Positions 43,561 through 51,964 of a stretch of DNA of 64,000 nt are shown one piece after another (positions within the stretch are counted from its first letter, which is position 1; every line of letters begins with the position of its first letter). Source of the DNA: Lewinellaceae bacterium (GTDB taxonomy: Bacteria > Bacteroidota > Bacteroidia > Chitinophagales > Saprospiraceae); NCBI GenBank assembly GCA_020636005.1, contig JACJYR010000002.1, forward strand, positions 1,054,001 to 1,118,000, read 5' to 3'. The translations under genes and the position numbers were made by a program. Below the pieces are notes generated by a model, which saw only the letters and a list, made by a program, of their open reading frames with translations, was not told the origin of the DNA and searched no databases.

Positions 43561-43598
43561 AAAAAAAGCCCCCCTCCAACACTCAGCGGAGAGAGGCC
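43561..43598 (-). terminator. Terminator of giant gene 3
   Basis: On the minus strand GGCCTCTCTCC-GCTGAGTGTT-GGAGGGGGGCTTTTTTT. The same position after giant gene 4 (51801-51837) has an equivalent stem with a different loop. Confidence 0.75.
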
Positions 43599-43763
43599 AT
43601 CCCAAAAACCGATTTAAGTATATAGTTCTTTAAAACGGCTTTTGTGAAAATCTTTCGAAACAAATCGCTGTGGCGATTTTCGTTGTTTGCCGTCCGTTGA
43701 ACCTTGTTCGTTTCAAGCCCTTGGGCCTTGGCAAACAATGTTCAACGGACAACTAAACAACGC

Positions 43764-46700
43764 TATGGTTTAGTCAACCAAAATCATCTTCCGGGTAGCG
43801 GAGTCCGTGCCCGTGTCGAGGCGGTAGTACAGAACGCCGGAGGCGTTCAGCTCGCCGCGCTTCAGGTCCACCTGGTGGTAGCCCTTGGTGTAGTCGCCTT
43901 CCACCACCCGCAGCACCTTGCCCTGCACGTCGCTGATGGTCAGTGTCGCAGAAGTTGCTTCGGGCAGGTAGAAGCCTATCGCCGTCGATGCGGCGAACGG
44001 GTTCGGCGTGTTCTGGTACAGCTCGAAGCCCCCGGCCACCTTCGCACCGTCGAAGGACAGTGCCACGTTGAGCAGCTGGTTGTCGGCGCTGTACGCCTCC
44101 GCCGCCGTGTAGCGGCTGTTCACGCTGATCAGGTCGCTCAGGCGCCCGCTGCGGTTCGCCTTGAAGGTCAGCCCGAAGACCACTTCGCCCGCCGGCAGCC
44201 GCTTGGCCTCGTCGCCGTTCCAGCTGGTGGTCAGAACGCCTTCCCCGGCCATCGTCGTGCCGAAGTTGGCAACGTCGGCCAGGCCGGGCACCACCTCCAC
44301 AAATTCGAGCGCACCGCGGTCGAAGCCCACCGTGAACTGGTAGCCGCTGACGTTGAAGTCGGTCGCCTTGAACTCTACCGTGCAGGTCTCGCCGGCGGCC
44401 ACCGTGCGGTCCTCCGTGTTCAGCACCAGGTCGCCGACCACCGTGCGGTCCTCGCTGCCCGTGCCGAAGTTCGTCACCGCACTGCCGTTAACGTCGCCTA
44501 TCTTCACCGCCACGAAGTCGACCGCCAACTGGTCGGACGCAAGGTTGTTCAGGTTCGCAACCTCCGGGAACCCCGTCTGGAACGGGTTCGACGGGTTCGG
44601 GAACACGAAGTTCTTGCCAACGAAGCGCCAGGAGGTGTTGTTCGGGAAGTCCGTGTTGATGAACAGGATGAGCTTCCTTATCTCCACCAGGTCGAACGTC
44701 GTCACCGTGTTCGACTTGTTGGCGTCGGCGGCGATGATCCTGTAAGGCGAGCCCAGCGGCTGCACCCCGAGGATGTGCTTGCTGATGAGCACCAGGTCGA
44801 ACGTCGAGACCCCGTTCAGCGGGTCTGCGTCGTACGAAGGTGCCACCGTGTAGTCGTTGCCCAGCGGCACAGAGGCAAAGTTGTAGTTGCCGCTGCCCGA
44901 TGTCGTGGAGACCTGGCTGCCACCGCCCGCACCGTTGATGCTGATGCCGACGTTCTCCACGCTCAGCGCCGTCTCGGTGGCGATGTTCCCGCCAACCTGC
45001 ACCACGTTCAGCGTGTCGTCGCACTGGTTCTGGTTCGCCTGTATCTCCACCTGCGTGATGCAGTAGTCGAAGTTGGCGTTCGGGGAGGCGTTGTCGAAGA
45101 CGTAGATCCTAACCTGGCGCAAACCGACCGAGTCGCAGGTATATACGCGGCCGCTGTCGGCCGGGTTCGTCGAGAAGGAGAACTTCAGGGCACCCGGACA
45201 GTTGTCGAAGCTGCCTGCGTCGAAGTCGCTCGCCCAGGTCTGTACCATGCCGGTCTGCATCAGCTCTATCACCAGCCCGTCCTCGCAGTATGGCGTCGGG
45301 TTCTTGCAGTCCCTCACCGTCACCGTCGTCTCGCAGGCGCTCTGGTTGTTGCAGTTGTCCATCGCCACGTAGCGGATGTCGTAAACCCCCGGCTTCAGGT
45401 TCGGGAACAGCGTGAACTGCCCAACCGGCTGGCCGTCCTGCAGCACCACCGTGCCGGCGTTCTGCCACACGCCGTTGATGCGGATCTGCGCCGTCAGCGT
45501 CACCTTGTGGCTGCACTCGTCCACCGTGGGCACCACCGGGCGCACGTCGGCGTCGCAGCTGTTGTCCTCGATGCAGATGTCGGGGTTCGAGCAGTCGACG
45601 AACACAGGGTCCACCGTGTCGTTCACCTTGATGACCTGCTGGTACGTGATGTAGCCGTCCCATGGGTCGCTGTCGAGGTCAGTGTCGGGGTTCGTGGTCT
45701 GCGTAGCCTGGGCGGCGCCCGGCTTGGAGGCCGAGTTCCAGCTGTCGCGGAAAGTGCGGTTGTCGCAGTCCCCGTCGCCGTCGAGGTCGCACAGCGGGAA
45801 CACCAGGCCAAGCTGGTTCTCCGGCTGCTCCACCACCTCCTGGTCTATGTTGTTGCCCACCACGCACCAGTTGATGATGGTCCAGGTGCGCAGTATCTTG
45901 TAGCAGGCGTCCTGCACGATGGTGAACAGCTCGTCCTCGTAGGACACCGCCACCAGCTCGCAAGTCTCGTAGAATATCTCCGGCTCCCCGAAGTCAGGGG
46001 CAGAGGTGCCGCAGTTCACCGTAATATCGGCAGGGAACTCCACGACCCAGTCGGAGACGTGGTCAACGAAGATGCGGCTCGTGCAGTTCTGCGTGGCGGC
46101 GTTGCCGGCGTTGTCCGTGGCCGACCACGTGCGGGTGATGACGCCCTCCAGGCACTGGTCGAGGTTGACCGTCGTGTTGCAGGTCACGTTCACGGCGCAG
46201 TTGTCGTAGAAGGTCGCCTCGCCGAAACCGGCGTCCTTCAGGTAGGCGCACTGCTGCGCGCCCGTCAGGCCCTGCAGCTGCGTCTCCAGGTTGTCGGCAA
46301 ACCAGTCGCACGTGATGCGCTTGTCCGGCGGGCAGAACGTCCGCACCGGAGGCAGCTTGTCCGTCACCTGTACGGTCACCATGCACGTGTTGTAGTTCGG
46401 CTGGCCGGATGCGCCCAGGCCGAAGGTCTGGTTCAGGAACAGGCCCGGCGTGCCGTCGCAGCCCAGCGCAGGCGAGTTCAGCGTCGTGAAGTACGGCGTC
46501 GGGTCGCTGTCGAGCACCAGCAGGATGACCGTCTGGTCCCCGATGTCGTCGCAGCAGAAGTCCCTTGTCGGGTAGTAGCAGCGGTTGAAGATGGTCTGGG
46601 TAGCGGTAGCGTCGGACATCTTCGCCATCAGGAAGTACACCGGCTGGCAGTTGTCGTAGCTGCCGTCGTCCAGGCTCTCGGCGTGCAGCGTCGAGCAGCT

Positions 46701-48822
46701 CTGGCCTGGGTTCAGGCCGTTGTTGATGATGCTCACCTCCGTGATCTCGTCGCACACGGCCACCGGCGGCACGCGGTCGCGCAGCGTCGCCGTGATGTCG
46801 TAGAACGCCTGGTTGCCGCAGCCGTCAACTACATAGTAGCGTATCTTATATTGAGCAGGAAGGCCGTTCTGGTAGAGCGGGATGCCGCTCACCACGCCGC
46901 CGTTGCTCGGGATGCTGACCAATAAAATTCCGTTCAAGGTCCAAACTTCCGTGGTGTAGCCGGCAGTGCCTGAGCAGTTGTCGCCCATGTTTACTGCAGG
47001 TGGTACCTGGAAGTTGCCCTGGCACACTGCGTGCGGGCCGCCGTTCGCAGGGATGCTCGCACTGTAAACAGGAATGTCAATCTGGTTGACAAACTTGAAG
47101 GAACGCAGTTTCAGCTTCACGGCCGGCGGTACCTGGATGACGTCTTCTACCACGTTCCAGGAGTCCACGTTGCCGTTTGGCAGGAAGAATATCTGCGTCG
47201 TGTCGCCGATGTTGTAGGAAGTCTGCGTCACCGTGATGGTCGTGTTCGCACCGTTCACCACCTTCGGGCCTGCGGCGCCGATGGTATAGACCTGGTGGAA
47301 CGTATCCTGGCTAACAGATTTCAGCACTGGCGCCTTTTCGTCGGCCACCTTCACCACCTGGTTCACCTCGCGCACCTGTACGGGGTTGGCGCACCAGTCG
47401 ATCAGCGTCCACTTGCGGACGATCTTGAAGGTACCCGGGCAGATGTTCACCACCAGGTCCTCGTGCTCCGTGCCGATGCCGCAGATGGCGCGCAGGGGCA
47501 GGCCGTCAACGGTCGGGATACCGGAACCGGTCAGTTCCAGCACGTCGGCGTCGTCGAGGCCGCTGTTCGGGCCGGGGTTGCTGTAGGGCGTGAACACGCC
47601 GCCGGGGCAGCCGTTGCCGCCGTTGGCGGTGTTCGTGCTGTTCACGCTCGGGTGGTCCTTGGAACCACTGGCGTTGGTCAGGTCGTCGTCGTCGCAGTCC
47701 TGGTCAAGGTTCACGTCTATGATGGCCGTCAATGTGTCCGTGTCCGTGATGTACGGGTGCAGCGGCGTCGGCTCTATGATGTTCGGGAACTTGTTGTACT
47801 GGTCGCAGGTCCACTTGATGTCCAGCGGGGCATCTACGTCGCCCAGCGTCGGGCGCTCCAAGGTGATTTCCTGCTGGCAGGTAGCGGTGTTGCCGCTGCC
47901 GTCAGTGGCCGTCCATTGACGGATAATGGTCTGTGACGGGCCGCCACAGGCTCCATTGGAAACGTTGTCCACATAGTCGAGGCTCACGCCGCTGCAGTTG
48001 TCCAATGACGGAATGGCAGGAAGGTCAACCGTTACCTGGAGGCCCACCTTGAAGATGGTACCGCCGTCCAGTACCGGGAAGTCGTCCCAGATGCGGATCT
48101 GCCATACGCCGGAAGCGTCCTTGCCATTAAAGGCCGCCATGGCCATCGGGTTGAACACGCCGGGGTTGTTCAGGCACTGAAGCGGGTCGCCGTTGCGGTC
48201 AAGGTCGTTGCAGTCAACGCCTGCGGGGCCTTGGTCGTCGAAGGTGCAGTTGATCGGGAAGAAGCCCCCGCACCCCGTTACGGCAAAGGCAGTGGCCAGC
48301 GTACCGTCCGGTGCGGTCACGTCAACGTTCACGTCGCCCGTGAAGCTGTGCTCCAGGTCGATGATGACGTTGACGTCCAGGGCCGGCGTGCCGGCGGGCA
48401 GGTTGTAGTCAAAGAAGTAGAACTGCTCCAGGTTCTGGCCTGCGGGCAGGTCGAGCGGGTCGCTGAGGTTGTCGTAGATGATAGTCTGCGGCCCGGTAAT
48501 GCCCGGTGCCGGCTGCAGCAGATCGGGGTCGCTCGGGTTGTTCGGGTCCTCCGTGCAGGGGATGGTGATGTCCCGGCACTCGATGTTCGGTGCCAGTTTG
48601 TCCTCTACGTGGATGGTGCCCCAACAGGTGTTCAGGGTCACGACGTCCGTCACCTTCACCGTGATGGTCTTGCCGATGTGGCTGGCGTTCACGATGCCGG
48701 GGAGCATGCCGCCCGTTGGGCTGAGCAGGTTCACCGTGTAGCGGGTCAGGTAGCAGCCATAGGGGCCGCCTTCCAGTATCTGGTCGGCGTTCAACGTGTC
48801 AACGCAGTCTTCGCTCAGCGAC
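43764..48822 (-). repeat. 5.06-kb near-identical block, copy 1
   Basis: This segment matches 51965-57023 at a constant offset of 8,201 bases, so I see no insertion or deletion in 5,059 bases. Most stretches are identical by eye (for example about 44310-46825), while the differences are clustered in short patches (near 44062-44310, 46830-46935, 47080-47096, 47302-47331 and 47845-47965). The block covers about 75% of each giant gene from the 3' end. Confidence 0.93.
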
Positions 48823-50510
48823 ACTTGTACGTTGTCGTTGCAAACCAACGTTGTTGTTGGGTTCGGGTAATCGTTGATGACCACGTCGAAACAACAAGAA
48901 GCTGGGTTACCCTGAGCATCTTCCACTGTAAAACAGTTGGTAGTTGTACCAACAAAGAATTCAGAACCAGAAGGCAAACCGGAGGTTTGTACCAAATCAC
49001 CCCCACTTACGGTTTCATAAGTAACCGATCCAACCCAAACCCTTGGGTTGAAAGGTGCGGAAGCGAAGAAAGTGTTTGAAGTAGCACCTCCCCTAATGGT
49101 CAATGAACCATCGGTGAAAGTTGAGTTGGTCGCTGTACCATAAGGGCCGGCAGTAGCCGGAACACCATTGGTATAGTTGGAAGTCGTTGAAATCATGTGC
49201 AAACAAACACCAGTAACCCCTGGAGGAATCTGGAAGTTGGTCGCAAACGGCGTGGGCACCGTAGTGAAAGGGCCTGCCGTTGCATCAGCAGTAGCAGTCA
49301 GTGTGAAAGCACCTGCATTTTGCTCAAAGCCTTGTGCAGTACCACTTTTTGTGTAGATACCCACCATTGTTGGACCATCAATGCTGGAAGACATGCCAGT
49401 GATGGTCATCGGGCCACTATAGGCGTTTTGCAGGTCAAAACATACCAAACCGCCCGCAGAATTCCCGTTATTGGGTGCGCCGGGGGAAGAGTTGACCATG
49501 CCCGCAGGGCCTGAAAAAGGACAATTATCGCTAAAAGTCACATTGTAGTTTACATAGGCAGCACATTCGCCAGCAGCCAAAGTAACGGCTATGTCAGCCG
49601 GGCAGTTGATGACTGGGGGAATCTGGTCGTTCACTGTTACCGTGAAAGTTTCTGTGGTAAAGCCGGAAGTTGCCGTCACGGTCGTAGTTCCTGGCAGGAA
49701 CAAAGAACCAGAAGGCGGCGTAACGGTCACAGGGCCGCAAGTAGAGCTAGGTGTAACTGTATAGTTGACAATCGCACCGCAAATGTTCGGATCAGTATTT
49801 ACCGTAATGTTGGCAGGTACGGTCAGGATACATGGTGGCGGCGGCGTGAACAGGATACACTGTCCAGCGCTCAGGGAAGCCGTATTGAAGGAGAACTGCG
49901 ATACACCGGTACCGGCAGGGCCAGCAATACCAACTGTAGCGCTGATACCATTGTTCCAGGCAGTGTTCCCAAAATCCACATCCTGGTATATAAACCTTAT
50001 TTCGTAAGTGGTTTCAGATAATTGCACCTGGAAAGCTCCAGTATTACCCGTACCACCAAAATGGTCTTTGTTCCATTGGATGATGAAGGTCCGGTTCGGT
50101 GCAGTACCGATGGTCTGCGTACGGATCCCCGTACCGCCGTTCAGGTCATCCCAAAATGGGAAAATGGCATTTTGACCAGCAGCGCAGGCAGCGTTGGTAA
50201 ATGGAGAACCAGCTATGGAAGAACCGGGGAACTGCATGTGCCCGTTGGTTCCAACAGTAGCAGTGGTCTGGTTTGCACCATAAAACTGGAAAGCGAAACC
50301 GGCAGGAAAGGTGATGCCAATAGCGACATCATCACCGGCTGACCCTGCAAGCAAGGTACCCGTTGCTGAAATGTCATTGAAAGCATTGCCACAGGCGGTG
50401 ATGGTGTATTGAGCCAGGGAAGCCTGGGTCACCATCAACGGCATCAACAACGCCAATGCCCATTTCATAAGCATTTTAGCATGAGAATGCGTAAAATTCG
50501 TTTTTTTCAT
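43770..50510 (-). CDS. T9SS-exported giant adhesin 3
   Basis: From ATG 50510 (MKKTNFTHSHAKMLMKWALA) the product has 2,246 residues. After a signal peptide (cleavage near ASLAQ) the N-terminal ~200 residues form a beta-rich domain (GITFPAGFAFQFYGANQTTA and NAIFPFWDDLNGGTGIRT, nidogen-like in character), followed by HYR units (PPVINCPADIAVTLAAGECA). The shared part begins at about residue 563: a CNDNVQVSLSEDC/CWGTIHVED module, a proprotein-convertase-P-like domain (VNVIIDLEHSFTGDVNVDVT, GVWQIRIWDDFPVLDGGTI), Ca-loop-like DQDCDDDDLT, several repeat units with YKILRTWTIINWC, then regulatory-like, dockerin-like (about 1890-2000), cohesin-like (about 2017-2150) and T9SS type A domains. It starts 60 bases after the small secreted protein gene. 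Confidence 0.82.
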   Translation of the reverse strand: MKKTNFTHSHAKMLMKWALALLMPLMVTQASLAQYTITACGNAFNDISATGTLLAGSAGDDVAIGITFPAGFAFQFYGANQTTATVGTNGHMQFPGSSIAGSPFTNAACAAGQNAIFPFWDDLNGGTGIRTQTIGTAPNRTFIIQWNKDHFGGTGNTGAFQVQLSETTYEIRFIYQDVDFGNTAWNNGISATVGIAGPAGTGVSQFSFNTASLSAGQCILFTPPPPCILTVPANITVNTDPNICGAIVNYTVTPSSTCGPVTVTPPSGSLFLPGTTTVTATSGFTTETFTVTVNDQIPPVINCPADIAVTLAAGECAAYVNYNVTFSDNCPFSGPAGMVNSSPGAPNNGNSAGGLVCFDLQNAYSGPMTITGMSSSIDGPTMVGIYTKSGTAQGFEQNAGAFTLTATADATAGPFTTVPTPFATNFQIPPGVTGVCLHMISTTSNYTNGVPATAGPYGTATNSTFTDGSLTIRGGATSNTFFASAPFNPRVWVGSVTYETVSGGDLVQTSGLPSGSEFFVGTTTNCFTVEDAQGNPASCCFDVVINDYPNPTTTLVCNDNVQVSLSEDCVDTLNADQILEGGPYGCYLTRYTVNLLSPTGGMLPGIVNASHIGKTITVKVTDVVTLNTCWGTIHVEDKLAPNIECRDITIPCTEDPNNPSDPDLLQPAPGITGPQTIIYDNLSDPLDLPAGQNLEQFYFFDYNLPAGTPALDVNVIIDLEHSFTGDVNVDVTAPDGTLATAFAVTGCGGFFPINCTFDDQGPAGVDCNDLDRNGDPLQCLNNPGVFNPMAMAAFNGKDASGVWQIRIWDDFPVLDGGTIFKVGLQVTVDLPAIPSLDNCSGVSLDYVDNVSNGACGGPSQTIIRQWTATDGSGNTATCQQEITLERPTLGDVDAPLDIKWTCDQYNKFPNIIEPTPLHPYITDTDTLTAIIDVNLDQDCDDDDLTNASGSKDHPSVNSTNTANGGNGCPGGVFTPYSNPGPNSGLDDADVLELTGSGIPTVDGLPLRAICGIGTEHEDLVVNICPGTFKIVRKWTLIDWCANPVQVREVNQVVKVADEKAPVLKSVSQDTFHQVYTIGAAGPKVVNGANTTITVTQTSYNIGDTTQIFFLPNGNVDSWNVVEDVIQVPPAVKLKLRSFKFVNQIDIPVYSASIPANGGPHAVCQGNFQVPPAVNMGDNCSGTAGYTTEVWTLNGILLVSIPSNGGVVSGIPLYQNGLPAQYKIRYYVVDGCGNQAFYDITATLRDRVPPVAVCDEITEVSIINNGLNPGQSCSTLHAESLDDGSYDNCQPVYFLMAKMSDATATQTIFNRCYYPTRDFCCDDIGDQTVILLVLDSDPTPYFTTLNSPALGCDGTPGLFLNQTFGLGASGQPNYNTCMVTVQVTDKLPPVRTFCPPDKRITCDWFADNLETQLQGLTGAQQCAYLKDAGFGEATFYDNCAVNVTCNTTVNLDQCLEGVITRTWSATDNAGNAATQNCTSRIFVDHVSDWVVEFPADITVNCGTSAPDFGEPEIFYETCELVAVSYEDELFTIVQDACYKILRTWTIINWCVVGNNIDQEVVEQPENQLGLVFPLCDLDGDGDCDNRTFRDSWNSASKPGAAQATQTTNPDTDLDSDPWDGYITYQQVIKVNDTVDPVFVDCSNPDICIEDNSCDADVRPVVPTVDECSHKVTLTAQIRINGVWQNAGTVVLQDGQPVGQFTLFPNLKPGVYDIRYVAMDNCNNQSACETTVTVRDCKNPTPYCEDGLVIELMQTGMVQTWASDFDAGSFDNCPGALKFSFSTNPADSGRVYTCDSVGLRQVRIYVFDNASPNANFDYCITQVEIQANQNQCDDTLNVVQVGGNIATETALSVENVGISINGAGGGSQVSTTSGSGNYNFASVPLGNDYTVAPSYDADPLNGVSTFDLVLISKHILGVQPLGSPYRIIAADANKSNTVTTFDLVEIRKLILFINTDFPNNTSWRFVGKNFVFPNPSNPFQTGFPEVANLNNLASDQLAVDFVAVKIGDVNGSAVTNFGTGSEDRTVVGDLVLNTEDRTVAAGETCTVEFKATDFNVSGYQFTVGFDRGALEFVEVVPGLADVANFGTTMAGEGVLTTSWNGDEAKRLPAGEVVFGLTFKANRSGRLSDLISVNSRYTAAEAYSADNQLLNVALSFDGAKVAGGFELYQNTPNPFAASTAIGFYLPEATSATLTISDVQGKVLRVVEGDYTKGYHQVDLKRGELNASGVLYYRLDTGTDSATRKMILVD

Positions 50511-50570
50511 GAGATGAAATTTGTTTACGTTAAATGATAATTTTTTTATACCCAATTACAGGTTATTCAC

Positions 50571-51020
50571 CTATAAAGTCAGCAAATCAATCGCCGATTG
50601 TTTCCAGGCAAGCTTGATCGTGGTGGTGACCGTTGGATAAATATCCTGGTTGAAAACAGCCAGGCTGGCCATGATGGATTCCGGAACGGCATTGCCCTTG
50701 AGGAGATCATCGTAAATGGCACAGTAGAATGCATACTCTTTTTCGAGCGCATTGTACGTGGCCGAACCAGGAGTCAATTGTGAGAATTGATCCTTCATGG
50801 CGGCCTTGTGATCCTCTAAAATAGCCAAAGCATTGGCTTGGGAAACAAAGTTGCCCGTAGGAGTGATCATCAAGGACTTCGGGCTGTTGCCAATGGCACT
50901 GCCATTTGCAACAAGAGCAGATGCCTGTGATTGTGCTCCAGCCTGGCCTATCCCGACGAGGAGGAAAGCCAATGCTACTGAAAGCGTCATCAAGACATGC
51001 TTGAAATTCACTTTTTTCAT
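50571..51020 (-). CDS. Small secreted protein preceding giant adhesin 3
   Basis: From ATG 51020 (MKKVNFKHVLMTLSVALAFL) the product has 149 residues with a signal peptide cleaved near GAQS. The mature part is helical: SLMITPTGNFVSQANALAIL (about 49-68), EDHKAAMKDQFSQLTPGSAT, then YNALEKEYAFYCAIYDDLLK and a C-terminal helix ending DLLTL. The paralogue at 58653-59090 shares the signal region, the PxGNFV motif, LExKYxxYxxIxDxLxKG and the end. No family is recognised. Tight spacing to the giant gene (60 bases) and duplication as a pair imply a linked function, such as export chaperone, anchor or co-polymer; that is inference. The start ATG is preceded by TAATCTC, as for its paralogue. Confidence 0.75.
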   Translation of the reverse strand: MKKVNFKHVLMTLSVALAFLLVGIGQAGAQSQASALVANGSAIGNSPKSLMITPTGNFVSQANALAILEDHKAAMKDQFSQLTPGSATYNALEKEYAFYCAIYDDLLKGNAVPESIMASLAVFNQDIYPTVTTTIKLAWKQSAIDLLTL

Positions 51021-51193
51021 GAGATTAGAATTTTTTTTGTTAAAAATTAGAATTAAGAAAGAATTGCCGATTAAAGCCCCCTTCCAAAAAGAAAAAGGTA
51101 TTGATCGCCGCATGAGTAGCTGACGGATCAATACCTTAGTTTCCCCAATGAAGGGTATTTTCGTAAGATTCTTTTTCACGAGATTATAATTTG
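51021..51193 (-). promoter_or_regulatory. Leader with terminator-like hairpin, cassette 1
   Basis: Upstream of the small-protein gene the minus strand has a conserved box CAAATTATAATCTCGTGAAAAAGAATCTTAC (51163-51193, shared with cassette 2 at 59234-59264), then the hairpin AAGGTATTGATC...GATCAATACCTTTTTCTTTTT (arms 51095-51106 and 51126-51137) and about 75 bases to the start. A stem followed by a T-run before the first gene looks like an attenuator. The conserved box contains ATCTCGTG, resembling the real start contexts (ATCTCATG), and the frame from this GTG is open through to the gene. Confidence 0.6.
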
Positions 51194-51800
51194 CAACAGC
51201 CTATCATCTTTCGTTAAGACAGGCGAAAAGTGCATAACGCCTTGCACTTGCGATGATTGGTTAAAGAATATATGCCAAACTTGTTAATTCAATTTTGCTT
51301 TAGCGGTAATTGGGGAATAAGTTGAATACCAAGGCGAAAGAAATCAACATTTCTCCCGGAAAATCCATATCGGAATTTAGCGAGAAAAAAATAAGGATGC
51401 CTTTGAATTGATTTGTAAATCGGTTAGTAGGAAGATAATGGAACTTTAAAAATTCCAGGCAGGTAAGTCGAATTGGATCATAAGCTGTTCAAGTTTTGGA
51501 TTATAATTATAAGTGCAATTCAAATTTTCAGAATAAAATATATTCTATAAAAAGTGATACAAAGATAGAACCAACATGTTCGCTTAACATACCCAATAGA
51601 AGGTATTTAATACATCACTTTTTTGAATCTGCAATCAACAATTTACACTCTATCATAAAGTGAAGCGCGAATATAGCTAAACAATGGACAGAATCAAACC
51701 AGGGGACAGGATTTTTTTATAGCCAAAATTAATTGGGGAAGTTTCATGCGCCTTTTTGTTGTTTTCATTGAAGCCTGGTACTTCCTGCATTTTCTTTCAA
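51194..51800. other. AT-rich spacer between the duplicated cassettes
   Basis: No gene is supported in about 600 bases. It presumably carries the promoter of cassette 1 near its left end; the remainder is AT-rich and without recognisable repeats. Confidence 0.5.
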
Positions 51801-51837
51801 AAAAAAAGCCTCCTCCAACAATCATTGGAGAGAGGCC
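51801..51837 (-). terminator. Terminator of giant gene 4
   Basis: On the minus strand GGCCTCTCTCCAA-TGATTG-TTGGAGGAGGCTTTTTTT: a long stem with a 6-base loop and T-run. It matches the terminator after giant gene 3 in position and stem sequence. Confidence 0.85.
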
Positions 51838-51964
51838 ATCCCAAAAACCGATTTAAGTATTGCTCTTTAAAACGGTGCTTGAGTTTTTAGCTGCCGGCCT
51901 GGGCCGGCAGCAGGGTGTCCAGATTGGCCATCCAGCTGCCGGCCCATCAGCCAACAGTTAAGTA

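Larger units (their letters stand above)
42747..43769. other. Intergenic region between giants 2 and 3
   Basis: About 1 kb without a gene. From left to right it has an AT-rich promoter-like stretch (42850-43165), dispersed element copy C (43166-43275), the palindrome-rich repeat copy 2 (43278-43378), about 180 bases with nothing recognisable, and the terminator of giant gene 3 (43561-43598) followed by about 80 bases that resemble the 3' flank of giant gene 4. Confidence 0.6.

Noticed and set aside
43704..46925. 1,073-codon plus-strand open frame antisense to giant gene 3
   Set aside because: Its translation is a monotonous R/V/H/A/L/D composition without motifs, and it mirrors the GC-rich codon usage of the opposite, well-supported gene. 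The same artefact appears over giant 4.
43561..51880. Similar ~80-base flanks after both giant genes considered as an attachment site
   Set aside because: They are explained by duplicated terminators; no integrase or target-site pattern is present.
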